From: Flavobacterium chilense
GTDB taxonomy: Bacteria; Bacteroidota; Bacteroidia; Flavobacteriales; Flavobacteriaceae
Reading direction: 5' to 3'
DNA: 64,000 nt
NCBI RefSeq assembly: GCF_001602525.1
Contig: NZ_LSYT01000001.1
Location: 434,001-498,000 of the forward strand
In this document: positions 25,694-34,390 of the stretch, in pieces
Layout of the letters: the number at the start of each line of letters is the position of its first letter
Position numbering within the stretch: position 1 is the stretch's first letter
Program-made: the position numbers and the translations under genes
The notes under the pieces: generated by a model
Database searches by the model: none
Told to the model about the DNA's origin: nothing
Seen by the model: only the letters and a program-made list of their open reading frames with translations

Positions 25694-26269
25694 TTATTTT
25701 GAGCCCACTTTTAATAGTTCAGAATAAATTTCATTTAAAAAAGTCTGTTGTCTGGTATCATCCTTAAAATAACGTTGATAAATAACACTACAACTCTCAA
25801 CATCAGAAATGTTTTTAGTATTAAAAGACCAATCATCAGTGTTTTTGATCGTAATACCTAAATCATTACTGCAGCTTTGCCAAAGTTCAGAGAATTTAGT
25901 TTTTTTATCATCGCTCAATTTACTAAAGTCTGCATATACCGTAAATCCGCGCATTTCTGAATTGAAAAATTTATTAATAGAAGTTACCGGAACACCGCCC
26001 CAATTGATGGTTTGCCCAACCGGAAGATCAATTGTTGTCAGTTTTGCTTCGCCCATCATTTCCTTTTGTTTTCCTTCCTTGAAAAAGTTCTCCTCATAAG
26101 TTAGTTTTGTCCCTGGCGGAACTGCTATGTTTTTTACAATTAATGACTTAGTAGTAATAAAATAGGGATAATTTGGTGCAGAATTTCCACCTGTAGGATT
26201 CATATTCCCAACGCAGCCTGTTAAGGATAATAATCCTAATAAAAGATGATAAGGTTTGAAAATTTTCAT
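25694..26269 (-). CDS. Hypothetical lipoprotein
   Basis: This 191-aa protein has a lipobox (LLSLTGC, Cys 19), so it is predicted to be an outer-surface lipoprotein. The mature region, from GNMNPTGGNSAPNYPYF, contains an AVPPGTKLTYEENF-like beta segment and a Cys pair (QSCSNDLG and ESCSVIYQRY) that might form a disulfide. No family is recognised. It is read in the same direction as the broken gene 26304-26845 and the HExxH gene behind it, with 34 bp to the former, and may be the last gene of that unit. Confidence 0.65.
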   Translation of the reverse strand: MKIFKPYHLLLGLLSLTGCVGNMNPTGGNSAPNYPYFITTKSLIVKNIAVPPGTKLTYEENFFKEGKQKEMMGEAKLTTIDLPVGQTINWGGVPVTSINKFFNSEMRGFTVYADFSKLSDDKKTKFSELWQSCSNDLGITIKNTDDWSFNTKNISDVESCSVIYQRYFKDDTRQQTFLNEIYSELLKVGSK

Positions 26270-26303
26270 AAACGTTGTATTTAAATTTGAAAAACAGCTT
26301 ATA

Positions 26304-26845
26304 CTATTTACATTTTATATAACTAGGAAAACCAAAGTTTAAAACCATTAAATCCTGAGAAAACCGAACGCTAAAATTTTGCTCATGTCCATCAAATTTA
26401 GCTTTAAAGTAAAAATAAAGATACCTATTGTCAAGGAGTCTTGCTCCAGTTGAAATGATATTACAAAATTCTGTAAACTCTATTTCTCCTTTTCTTTTAT
26501 TGATAAGGTTTTCGATATAGATTTTTTTCTCCGAATTATTTAAAGACTCCAATGTTTTAAACTTAATTTTTTTGAAGAATAAATCTTTTGTAAATATTTT
26601 TTTTCTTTAATAAAAATATAAGAACTATCTATATTCCAAGCAATCGTATCACTCACAAATTGTTCAGGTAAGGTAACATACATTACTTTTTTTTTCTTTT
26701 TTATAATACTATACAAATCTCTTGAACAATAATACACACCTTCAATATTTACTGTGTCCTGTATGTCCTGTCCCTGCATTAAAAAAGGTAATAATAAAAG
26801 CAGCAAACTTTTTATGTTTTTTAGCTTATATAGGTTTTTAAGCAT
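26304..26845 (-). pseudogene. Hypothetical secreted protein split by a homopolymer frameshift
   Basis: Two frames overlap: 26540-26845 (101 codons with signal peptide LLLLLLPFLMQGQ) and 26304-26552 (82 codons with only a TTG start). They meet at a run of seven T on the plus strand (26567-26573). One added base joins them into a single frame (SSKKIKFKTLESLNNSEKK) of about 182 aa. That is more likely one gene than two. The joined protein has no recognised family. It sits directly after the HExxH gene (26849), 3 bp apart, so it is in the same operon. It could be broken, phase-variable or a sequencing error. Confidence 0.6.
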
Positions 26846-26848
26846 TTC

Positions 26849-28219
26849 TTATTGTATTGATTTGAATAAATCCTGAATTGTCGATTTTTTCTGATTCAAT
26901 ATAATCAACTGACTTTTATCTTTTAAAAGAATTTTATATGCAAACTCTTTGTCAGTGTCATATTTCCAATTTTTTAATTCCAGAAATTTACTTTTTACGA
27001 GTTTCAGCTTTTCCTTATTGCTTTTTGAGATGATAATAATCTTTGTTAAGGTGGTTTTCTGCATTCTTTCGATACTGTTTTCTGTAATGAGATCTTCATA
27101 TTCTGATCTTGAACGATAACGAAACATCTGGCTTATAGCACTAAAATCTTTTTTATTTTCAGTAAGTACATATCTGTATGTCATAATATTATCGAGCTCA
27201 TTGATCCAATTTGGGAAATTTTCTTCGTATAGCCTGATATAATTATCAATAAAGTTTTTATCCATTGGTTTCTTTTGGCTGATATATTCTTCTACTAATG
27301 GATAAATTTGCTTTGCCATAAGATTTATATACTTTTTATTATACCAGTCTTCGGTGTCAATTTTTCCATTTAATTTACTAAATACATAACCATTGCCCAA
27401 AGCCGTAGCCAGAACTTCATTCATAAGCTGATAGGCATAATTGCTGCATTTTGATTTGTTTTCTTTAAAATAGGAATCAATTTGCGTTTTTACTTCAAGA
27501 GATTGTTCATCATAAATTATATGATAGGTTTCATGCATCATAACGCTAAACAAATCTTTATAGGATTTTAAATCGGTTTGTACAGCGCTAATAAAATTAT
27601 TGCAAAATGCTTGTGCGGTAAAGCCTTTAGAATTTGGCAACGGATAAAAGGCTATATTAAACGGAATGGAATTATCCCAACTTGAATTATAAAATAATAA
27701 TCCTGTTTCAAAGTAGTTTTCGATATGATTGTCGTTAGAATATTTAGCAATGTCCTGAAGTTGCTTTTCAAATTTATCTTTGTTCGGATTGTAAATCAGT
27801 TCGTTGTAAATAGGGGTAAACTCAGAAATACAGGTTGCCAGATCGTTTAAGGTTTTAGTGGGTATAAAACCAATTGTTCGAATCTTAAAATCTTTTAGAT
27901 TCTCTGTTTCAATTAAATTTTTCTGTAGGATATCCTGAGCCTGCATGGACTTTTTTGATCCATAAGGGTATTCGTCGAAATGGTAACTGTAATCATAAAA
28001 TAACTGATCAAATTTTGAAATCAGATCTTTGTATTTCTCAACGTTATATTTAGATTTTTGAAATTCTGTTTTAAAATTATTTTCCGGATAATTCTCTGAA
28101 AGATTTTCTAAAAAAACAAAAACAGCCAATTGTTCAGAATATTTAATATTAAATGTTGGCTTTTGGGCAGATAGAACGGTTGTTAAAAATAAAATTACAA
28201 GTAAAAGTCTGTTTTTCAT
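26849..28219 (-). CDS. Secreted HExxH putative metallopeptidase, unknown family
   Basis: This 456-aa protein has a signal peptide (MKNRLLLVILFLTTVLSAQ). A gluzincin-type zinc motif, MMHETYHIIYDEQ, has HETYH at 229-233. Upstream is a long helical region, and a possible third ligand lies in the NEVLATALGNGYVF stretch about 30 residues later. It was probably exported to the periplasm or surface. I cannot name the family. It heads a leftward unit with the split gene, spaced 3 bp. Downstream domains are helical and featureless. Confidence 0.7.
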   Translation of the reverse strand: MKNRLLLVILFLTTVLSAQKPTFNIKYSEQLAVFVFLENLSENYPENNFKTEFQKSKYNVEKYKDLISKFDQLFYDYSYHFDEYPYGSKKSMQAQDILQKNLIETENLKDFKIRTIGFIPTKTLNDLATCISEFTPIYNELIYNPNKDKFEKQLQDIAKYSNDNHIENYFETGLLFYNSSWDNSIPFNIAFYPLPNSKGFTAQAFCNNFISAVQTDLKSYKDLFSVMMHETYHIIYDEQSLEVKTQIDSYFKENKSKCSNYAYQLMNEVLATALGNGYVFSKLNGKIDTEDWYNKKYINLMAKQIYPLVEEYISQKKPMDKNFIDNYIRLYEENFPNWINELDNIMTYRYVLTENKKDFSAISQMFRYRSRSEYEDLITENSIERMQKTTLTKIIIISKSNKEKLKLVKSKFLELKNWKYDTDKEFAYKILLKDKSQLIILNQKKSTIQDLFKSIQ

Positions 28220-28256
28220 ATATCTTAAAGAATAATTATAGGTTGTAAAATTAAAA

Positions 28257-29333
28257 TCAAGGATAAATCATAAGAAATACAAACGCAAATAGATTAACTA
28301 AAAGTACAACGCCATATACAATATTTGATTTTCCTTTGCTTAATGACAACATTACTGTAAAGACAGATAAGGCTAACAAAACTATAGATTTAATGTCGAG
28401 CCCAAGAATAATAGGCATATTCATGATAATACAAACCACGGCTACACTTGGAATGGTTAAGCCAATACTTGCCAAAGCAGATCCCAAAGCTAAATTTATA
28501 CTGGTCTGAAGCCTGTTTTTTCTTGCCGCTATAATAGCTGCAATAGCTTCAGGAAGCAAAATTATTGCTGCAATAACAACACCTACCAACGTTTTGGGCA
28601 AATGATAACTCACAATAATGCTCTCGATTGTAGGCGAAAGCGTTTTTGCCAATAGTACCACAATTCCTAAACTTATAATTAGAAAAACAAGGCTTGTGTA
28701 AAAGGTTTTATTATTGATTGCTATTGGTTCAACTGCTTCTTCATTTTCATCGTCGCCAACAGTAAGGAAGTATTGTCGATATTTGCTGGTTTGAGCAAAT
28801 AAAAAAGACGAATAAATAACAATACAGGCAATGGAGGCAAAAACAAGTTGTGGCATTGAATAATAAGAACCTTTAACGCTTTCTGTAAAAGTAGGGAAGA
28901 CCAGTGTAAAGACTATAATCGAAATCAATGAAACTAAAGCAATAGTGACAGAAGAAACTGAAAAGTTTTGTTCGTAATGTTTTAGACTGCCAATTAAAAG
29001 ACAAAGTCCAATAATGCCATTTAAGATAAGCATCGTAGCAGCATAAACAGTATCTCTGGCAAGCGAAGCAGCTTCAGGACCTTCTGATAACATGAGAGAA
29101 ACAATAATAGAAACTTCTATAACAGTTATGGATATTGCCAAAATAATGGTTCCATAAGGTTCTCCAACTCTTTCCGCTATTATTTCTGAGTGATGTACGG
29201 CCGACATTACACTTAAAATAAGCAGTATGCTTGCCGCAACCTGAAAGAAACTGCTATTGTCGATTAATCCGCTAAAAAAAAGAATCCAGGATAGTGCCGG
29301 AATGATAATTGTCCACTGAAGTAATTGTTTCAT
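28257..29333 (-). CDS. Ca2+/H+ antiporter (ChaA/CaX family)
   Basis: This 358-aa integral membrane protein has about eleven helices and two related alpha-repeats. The acidic motifs are GTIILAISITVIEVSIIVSL (about 79-98), after SEIIAERVGEPY, and VIAAIILLPEAIAAIIAARK (about 252-271), each with the essential Glu. LGSALASIGLTIPS completes the second repeat. It exports Ca2+ or other cations in exchange for protons at the inner membrane. It is monocistronic, 37 bp beyond the HExxH gene start. No cation-responsive RNA element is evident in front of it. Confidence 0.9.
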   Translation of the reverse strand: MKQLLQWTIIIPALSWILFFSGLIDNSSFFQVAASILLILSVMSAVHHSEIIAERVGEPYGTIILAISITVIEVSIIVSLMLSEGPEAASLARDTVYAATMLILNGIIGLCLLIGSLKHYEQNFSVSSVTIALVSLISIIVFTLVFPTFTESVKGSYYSMPQLVFASIACIVIYSSFLFAQTSKYRQYFLTVGDDENEEAVEPIAINNKTFYTSLVFLIISLGIVVLLAKTLSPTIESIIVSYHLPKTLVGVVIAAIILLPEAIAAIIAARKNRLQTSINLALGSALASIGLTIPSVAVVCIIMNMPIILGLDIKSIVLLALSVFTVMLSLSKGKSNIVYGVVLLVNLFAFVFLMIYP

Positions 29334-29573
29334 ATATCAATATTTTTTACCAATAGTTTATTAAAAATCGGCTTATTTAATTTTTGTAATATAAAACTTT
29401 TTTTACTATAAAAGAGCAACAAACTGTATTATCTCTACGATTGAGCTGGCAAAAATCTGTTTTTAAGCTATAATTATACAACTGAATCAATTCTGTTTAT
29501 TCAGAGCTCCAAAACCACGAAGGATAGTTGTTATTTTTATAAAATAGTTTAATAATGAAACTTTTTTACACCA

Positions 29574-29993
29574 TTAACTTGGTTCCCAAAGTTCAATTTT
29601 ATTGCCATCAGCATCCATAATATGCACAAACTTTCCGTAATCATAGCTTGTAATATCGTCCAGTATAGTTACCCCATTTTCTTTGAGTTTGTTTACAAGT
29701 CCTTCAATATTCTGAACCCGATAATTAATCATAAATTCTTTCTTTGATGGCAAAAAATATTTATCTCCTGTTTTAAAAGTGCTCCATTGCAGCACATTTA
29801 CTTCATCCGGATTATCGTTGTTTCTGGATTGAAATGTAGAACCCCAGTCATTGATTTCTAAGCCCAGATTTTTAGCATACCATTCGTTGGTTTCTTTTGG
29901 ATTATCTGAGAAAAAGAATATACCGCCAATTCCTGTAACTTTTGGTGTAGTATCTGAAGCTGAATTGTCTGCTTGTTTTTTAGAATCTTCCAT
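29574..29993 (-). CDS. VOC-family (glyoxalase-like) protein
   Basis: This 139-aa protein has one vicinal oxygen chelate module: GIGGIFFFSDNPKETNEWYA (about 20-40), LQWSTFKTG and the metal-ligand Glu in the final NKIELWEP. Only one betaalphabetabetabeta repeat pair is visible, as usual for small members that dimerise. It is a cytosolic binding or dioxygenase/isomerase-type protein, and the substrate cannot be told. The N-terminal 17 residues are a disordered tail. It stands alone between the antiporter and the YdeI-like gene. Confidence 0.85.
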   Translation of the reverse strand: MEDSKKQADNSASDTTPKVTGIGGIFFFSDNPKETNEWYAKNLGLEINDWGSTFQSRNNDNPDEVNVLQWSTFKTGDKYFLPSKKEFMINYRVQNIEGLVNKLKENGVTILDDITSYDYGKFVHIMDADGNKIELWEPS

Positions 29994-30137
29994 GTTGGTT
30001 GTTTTTTGATTGGTTTATAACAAATTTAAAGAAATTTATAATGGCTTTATCTGTTTTTAAGGAAAAGAACAAGTACAAAAAAACTCCATTATTTCTAATG
30101 GAGTTTATACTCTTAGTTTTATTCTCAAAAAAAAAAC

Positions 30138-30716
30138 TTAATCATTTAATCCTTTTCCGTCCAGAATCTGATCCATCACTTTTTCTACTCTGGCTTCTCT
30201 GGTTTTGGACTGTTTTGGAGACGAAAAATGAAGCAAATAAGCTCTTTGTCTTCCCGGAGTTAAGGCTTCGAAAGCTGTTTTCAAGGCAGGGTTTTGGTCT
30301 AATTTCTTTTGAAATTCCTCAGCAATTTCAAACTCCCGGGTTTTCTTTAGTATGACTTTCAAACCCGCTTTTTCAACCTCAATGGCTTCATAAATATAAG
30401 ACTTAATGCTGGCTTTTTGATCTGTAATTTCTTTAAGACTGGTAAAACGCATTTGTCTTGCTGCCTGAACATTTTTGCTTTGTTGTACTAAAATTTTATC
30501 GGTATCCTGCAGTAGGGCGCCTTTAAAAAACAAAAGAGCACAATATTCTTTAAATTCATGAATTAAAACAATATTACTATTTTGACAGGTATAGCAGGGA
30601 GTTCCCCATTTAAGCTCTTCTGTCAATTGGCAATCCAGAACAATCTCACGCAATTGTTCTTGTTCTTTATGCCATTTTTTAGTTTTATCAAAGTAAAAAT
30701 CAACTTTCGGATTCAT
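30138..30716 (-). CDS. YdeI/OmdA-like protein with DUF1801 domain
   Basis: This 192-aa protein has an N-terminal DUF1801 domain (residues 1-110) with LTEELKWGTPCYTCQNSNIV and FFKGALLQDTDKIL. The C-terminal YdeI/OmdA region contains FQKKLDQNPALKTAFEALTPGRQRAYLLHF. The first part is related to iron-chaperone-like folds and the second to bacteriocin-protection proteins. Its role here is unknown. It is the last gene of the leftward set that starts with the ArsR regulator, 16 bp after the DUF4256 gene. Confidence 0.85.
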   Translation of the reverse strand: MNPKVDFYFDKTKKWHKEQEQLREIVLDCQLTEELKWGTPCYTCQNSNIVLIHEFKEYCALLFFKGALLQDTDKILVQQSKNVQAARQMRFTSLKEITDQKASIKSYIYEAIEVEKAGLKVILKKTREFEIAEEFQKKLDQNPALKTAFEALTPGRQRAYLLHFSSPKQSKTREARVEKVMDQILDGKGLND

Positions 30717-30732
30717 AATTTATATTTTAAAA

Positions 30733-31299
30733 TTAAACCCTTAATGAGCCCCGAAAACCTCTTGCGGCATAATAAGACTCGGCACCATTATGATATACAA
30801 ACACAGTGTTGTAGCGGAAATCAGAAAATAAAGCACCGCCAAGTTCTCTAATATTAGATGGCGTTAGAATCCAGCTGGAAGTTTTAGTGTCAAAATTTCC
30901 TAGTTTTTGAAGTTCCTTATATTGTTCTTCAGTCAAAATTTCAATCCCAATTTCAGCCGCCATATCCAGAGCACTATTTTTAGGTTTATGTTCTTTTCTG
31001 GAGTCTAAAGCTTTTCGGTCATAACAAACGCTTCGTCGGCCTTTTGGACTTTCAGCTGCACAATCAAAAAAAATGTATTCACCTGTTTTTTCATCAAAAC
31101 CTACAACATCAGGTTCTCCTTCTGTTTTATCCATTTCATTAATTGACCATAGTTTACCAGAATTAGCTTCTAGTTTTACTTTAACATCTTCCCAATTAAT
31201 ATTTTCATGTCGGTTTTTGTTTTTTTCAAAACGTAATTTCAAAATAGTAAGTATTTCTTGCTGTTCGTCAGCAGTCAATATGTTTTTATTGTTACTCAT
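30733..31299 (-). CDS. DUF4256 protein
   Basis: This 188-aa protein matches DUF4256 along its whole length: VKLEANSGKLWSINEMDKTE, DVVGFDEKTGEYIFFDCAAE, SPKGRRSVCYDRKALDSRKE and NTVFVYHNGAESYYAARGFR. The family has no known function, but it often travels with SRPBCC genes, as here. It is probably cytosolic. It lies 27 bp after the SRPBCC gene at 31327 and 16 bp before the YdeI-like gene in the same direction. Confidence 0.9.
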   Translation of the reverse strand: MSNNKNILTADEQQEILTILKLRFEKNKNRHENINWEDVKVKLEANSGKLWSINEMDKTEGEPDVVGFDEKTGEYIFFDCAAESPKGRRSVCYDRKALDSRKEHKPKNSALDMAAEIGIEILTEEQYKELQKLGNFDTKTSSWILTPSNIRELGGALFSDFRYNTVFVYHNGAESYYAARGFRGSLRV

Positions 31300-31326
31300 T
31301 TCGTTTCTGTTTTTTATTCTGAAATT

Positions 31327-31791
31327 CTATTTTACACCTGTTTTGTTTAATAGATATTTTTCAAGTTTTTCTACATTTTCTCTTTGTCCCTGATCTGCTT
31401 TATGCACTTTTACTACAATATCATACATTTCAGGAGTATCAAATAACATGGACCAGTCTAGTATTGTTTGTTTATCTTTTGAATCAAACTTTACTGTTGT
31501 GATAAAATGCGGATTAAAATGTTCAAATACTATCTTTTCAAACAGAATAACTTCTTTAAAAACACTTTTGTTTGGATAATTGGTTCCATCAGGGCCGTGC
31601 ATCGTTAAATTCCATTCTCCGTTTTCCTGTACATCCATTTTATGAATTGTATTGGTAAAACCATTTGGTCCCCACCAATTGGCAATATGCTCAGGATTTG
31701 TCCATACTTCCCAAACCAAATCAACGGGAGCATTAAGTGTTTTTATGTTACGCAATTCCCTGTTTGCAGTGGTATTATCTGATTTTTCCAT
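31327..31791 (-). CDS. SRPBCC (AHSA1-like) protein
   Basis: This 154-aa START-like protein begins RELRNIKTLNAPVDLVWEVW, with WGPNGFTNTIHKMDV and the C-terminal helix YDIVVKVHKADQGQRENVEK. These folds bind hydrophobic ligands in a helix-gripped cavity. It is a homologue of the SRPBCC protein two genes upstream. It is read from the ArsR operon, 75 bp after the DoxX gene, so a secondary promoter is possible. The ligand is unknown. Confidence 0.88.
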   Translation of the reverse strand: MEKSDNTTANRELRNIKTLNAPVDLVWEVWTNPEHIANWWGPNGFTNTIHKMDVQENGEWNLTMHGPDGTNYPNKSVFKEVILFEKIVFEHFNPHFITTVKFDSKDKQTILDWSMLFDTPEMYDIVVKVHKADQGQRENVEKLEKYLLNKTGVK

Positions 31792-31866
31792 TTGTAAATT
31801 TGAATTAAATTTCTAATACGCTTTATTATTTGCTTTACTAAATTAAAAAATAAAATCAGGCAGTGC

Positions 31867-32247
31867 TTAATTTACTGTTGCGATTTTTCTGTCAGCAGGT
31901 CTGTAATACCAGGATACAATAGTTAATACAATTAATAAAATTGGACCAAAAAGTTCTTTAGGGCTATCACCACAAGCTAAATGCGAAAAGACTGCACCGG
32001 ACATAGCAAAAAAGAATCCTGCATAAGCCCATTCTTTCAATAAAGGAAATTTCGGAATGAGAACAGCAATAACTCCCAATATCTTCCAAATTCCCAAGAG
32101 CGTTAAAAAATAAAGCGGATAACCCAGATGACGCATCATATCTGCTTCTTCTTTCATTTTAATTAACTGAACCACTCCGGTTGAAACCATTCCTAACGCA
32201 AGCCAAAGTGTAGCAACCCAATAGATAATTTTGTTTTTCTTTTTCAT
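31867..32247 (-). CDS. DoxX-family membrane protein
   Basis: This 126-aa protein has four membrane helices of the DoxX/DoxD type: KIIYWVATLWLALGMVSTG, YPLYFLTLLGIWKILGVIAV, WAYAGFFFAMSGAVFSHLA and FGPILLIVLTIVSWYYRP. It carries the family's GYP and HLA features. The inner-membrane role is uncertain and linked to redox stress in other bacteria. It sits between two SRPBCC genes downstream of ArsR, with 6 bp from the first. This order is conserved in many Bacteroidota and suggests joint control. Confidence 0.9.
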   Translation of the reverse strand: MKKKNKIIYWVATLWLALGMVSTGVVQLIKMKEEADMMRHLGYPLYFLTLLGIWKILGVIAVLIPKFPLLKEWAYAGFFFAMSGAVFSHLACGDSPKELFGPILLIVLTIVSWYYRPADRKIATVN

Positions 32248-32253
32248 GATTTC

Positions 32254-32721
32254 TTATTTTAGTTTATTTACAATGTCCTGTAATCTGTTGTGAGCCATAT
32301 TAAGCCCTTGTGCAAATGGTAATTTGAGCATTTGATTTCTGAGTTCGACAGATTTATAAACGATCTGCATTTTTAATCTGCTGGTTTCATCAGTAAGAGA
32401 TTCAAATTCTAAAAATTCAAGCTGCACGGCAAAAGGGGCGTTCTCCATTTCAAAAGTCCTGATGATTTTTTGATCCGGAATAAATTCATGAATTACACCA
32501 TTTGCCTTAAATACAACATTTCCTTTTGGATCTGAGGTTTCAAATTGCCAGCCTCCATATTTTTTATTTTCCAGTTTAAGCACTTTTGTTCCCATCCATT
32601 GCTCAACAATTTCAGGTTCTGCATAAGCTTTAAAAAGTAATGCCAGCGGAAGATCAAAATCTCTGGTAATCAAAAGATCATGTTTATCGTCTTGGGCGGT
32701 AATTTTTGTTTTTAAATCCAT
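32254..32721 (-). CDS. SRPBCC (AHSA1-like) protein
   Basis: This 155-aa protein has a helix-grip fold: DLLITRDFDLPLALLFKAYA, EPEIVEQWMGTKVLKLENK and a C-terminal helix LRNQMLKLPFAQGLNMAH. It is directly downstream of ArsR (7 bp) and overlaps no other gene. Together with DoxX and the second SRPBCC it probably forms the response controlled by that regulator. The cavity ligand may also be the inducer, but that is inference. Confidence 0.9.
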   Translation of the reverse strand: MDLKTKITAQDDKHDLLITRDFDLPLALLFKAYAEPEIVEQWMGTKVLKLENKKYGGWQFETSDPKGNVVFKANGVIHEFIPDQKIIRTFEMENAPFAVQLEFLEFESLTDETSRLKMQIVYKSVELRNQMLKLPFAQGLNMAHNRLQDIVNKLK

Positions 32722-32728
32722 GATTGGT

Positions 32729-33052
32729 CTATTTTTTTGGTTTATAATTTTTCATGATAGCTTCTAGTTTATTAAATCGGTCGTCCCACATTTTTCTGAA
32801 AGGCTCTATAAAATCAGCGACTTCTTTCATTTTTCTTGCATTGGTTACATAATAAATTTCTCTTCCGTTTTGGGTTTGTTCCAAAAGTTCACATTCGGTT
32901 AGTATTTGAATGTGTTTTGAAATCGTTTGCCTTGAAGAGTCAAAATTTTCTGCTATAACTCCGGGAGTCATAGACTGAAAAGCAACTAAACTTAATATTG
33001 CCCTGCGGGTAGGGTCGGCAATAGCCTGAAAAACATCTCTACGAATTTCCAT
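32729..33052 (-). CDS. ArsR-family repressor
   Basis: This 107-aa winged-helix protein starts at ATG 33052 ([20 protein letters not shown]). A start at 33100 would run through the operator. It matches ArsR along its length: [20 protein letters not shown], the recognition helix [18 protein letters not shown] and the wing [17 protein letters not shown]. No metal-binding Cys pairs appear, so it belongs to the non-metal subgroup that often controls SRPBCC genes. Two identical 18-bp operator sites flank its own -7 box, so it is almost certainly autoregulated. It heads the operon down to 30138. Confidence 0.93.
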   Translation of the reverse strand: MEIRRDVFQAIADPTRRAILSLVAFQSMTPGVIAENFDSSRQTISKHIQILTECELLEQTQNGREIYYVTNARKMKEVADFIEPFRKMWDDRFNKLEAIMKNYKPKK

Positions 33053-33054
33053 TG

Positions 33055-33100
33055 TGCAGTTATTTGACTGCAAATATAATGCAGTTATTTGACTGCACAA
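33055..33100 (-). promoter_or_regulatory. ArsR promoter with two identical operator sites
   Basis: On the plus strand TGCAGTTATTTGACTGCA occurs at 33055-33072 and again at 33080-33097. Each copy is a dyad (TGCAGT/ACTGCA). The leftward promoter has its -33 TTG at 33098-33100 and -7 TATATTTG at 33071-33078 (read on the minus strand), 19 bp apart. One operator fills the spacer and the other covers the transcription start. Bound repressor would block polymerase. Confidence 0.85.
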
Positions 33101-33162
33101 AATTTTAAAGCATTTTTATTTAGTTTTCAGTCATTTATAATATTATTTTTCCAAATAGAAAT

Positions 33163-33200
33163 AAAAAATCCCCGTATTTGTTGAAATTCGGGGATTCGTT
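33163..33200 (-). terminator. Terminator of the Ntn hydrolase gene
   Basis: AATCCCCG and CGGGGATT pair across a 14-nt loop. Read leftwards, TTTTTTA follows. It separates the hydrolase gene from the ArsR promoter. Confidence 0.85.
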
Positions 33201-33217
33201 TTACATCATTTTTATTT

Positions 33218-34273
33218 TTAATCTAGCCCTGCAAATTTAAAAGGCTGTGCTGTTTTAAAATTCATGGATGATTCTCCGGAATAATTTTCATTATTGGCGA
33301 GGGTTAACTTTCTTATTTTTCCTTTTTCACTAAAATCAAGCTTACTGAATTCTACCCAAACAACATTAGGATTTAGCACATTATCAAAATAGTATACCAG
33401 ATTTTTTTGATCGGCAACTGTTCGCCATCGTGTAGACGAAATATTAGGTTCTGTTGGCGAAGAAATACCTAACGGAACTGAACAGTTTCTAATAACGCTA
33501 AACACACTTGCAATGGCTGTTCTAATATCATCTGTTTTAGGAATTGCATCAATATAATAAGAGGCTCTTGTAAAACGATCTGCTGCTCTGTTTGTTCCGG
33601 GCAGCATGATGGTTCCCGGAATTCCTTTCCAATAAGTATTGATTGCCAGTTGCTCATCAAAAATAGGGGAGTTGGTCATGGCAACATACTTTCTGTCATG
33701 ATGAATAACCAGTTTTCCGTTAATAAATTCAAAAATAGCATTATCACCAGTTGCATCTGATACTGACAGGTGAACTGTTGCAAAAATATCGGTTCCGGGA
33801 ATATGAGACGATACAACAACAAATTCATTTTTTTCTAAAGCTTTGACAACTTCATTGACTGTGGCATAATTATCCAGAACATATTGTAGCCAAAGGGAAA
33901 CAGCCAATCCTTTCTGACTTCCGTTTTTCTCAAATTTAGGATAAGTAGATTCTACCAGCCATAACAGATTTCCAACCAGACCTTTTTCATTCATCCCGTC
34001 AGAAGAAGCAATATCCCATGAACTGGTTATGACACTGCCAAATTTAGATTTCCATTTTACTGAATTGTTTCCGGCTTCGCCATTTCGCTCAATTCCTCTT
34101 GGGAAAACCCATAAATTAGCGGGAATCGTTCCTTTCCAGTCCATAGAACGGGCTGTAATAATAGTTCCGTTTAAACCTTCGTAAACCACACGTGTACAGG
34201 CAATGGCTTTTGAACTGAAAATAATAATGCTCAGAAATACTAAAGATGTCAAAATTTTGAATTTTCTTTTCAT
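33218..34273 (-). CDS. Secreted linear-amide C-N hydrolase (Ntn, choloylglycine-hydrolase-like)
   Basis: This 351-aa protein has a signal peptide ending KAIA before Cys26. Cys26 becomes the N-terminal nucleophile of the mature enzyme (CTRVVYEGLNGTIIT), a hallmark of the penicillin V acylase/bile-salt hydrolase fold. ARSMDWKG, SSDGMNEKGLVGNLLW and MTNSPIFDEQLAINTYWK are the conserved active-site surroundings. It should cleave a linear amide outside the cytoplasm, such as an N-acyl amino acid or antibiotic. It is monocistronic, with a terminator downstream. Confidence 0.88.
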   Translation of the reverse strand: MKRKFKILTSLVFLSIIIFSSKAIACTRVVYEGLNGTIITARSMDWKGTIPANLWVFPRGIERNGEAGNNSVKWKSKFGSVITSSWDIASSDGMNEKGLVGNLLWLVESTYPKFEKNGSQKGLAVSLWLQYVLDNYATVNEVVKALEKNEFVVVSSHIPGTDIFATVHLSVSDATGDNAIFEFINGKLVIHHDRKYVAMTNSPIFDEQLAINTYWKGIPGTIMLPGTNRAADRFTRASYYIDAIPKTDDIRTAIASVFSVIRNCSVPLGISSPTEPNISSTRWRTVADQKNLVYYFDNVLNPNVVWVEFSKLDFSEKGKIRKLTLANNENYSGESSMNFKTAQPFKFAGLD

Positions 34274-34390
34274 GGAATTTTCTTTTAAATTTTACCTACT
34301 CTGATCGGTTTTCGGTTTGCCCGTCATATGCAATTCATAGCTAATTTAAAAAATTACAGACAGATAACATAGCAATTAATCTATTGAATA

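Noticed and set aside
26304..26552. Separate small gene with a TTG start
   Set aside because: It joins the upstream frame after a one-base change at a T7 run, so it is better seen as the second half of one gene.
33055..33097. CRISPR-like repeat
   Set aside because: Only two copies, each an internal dyad placed on a promoter, so it is an operator pair.
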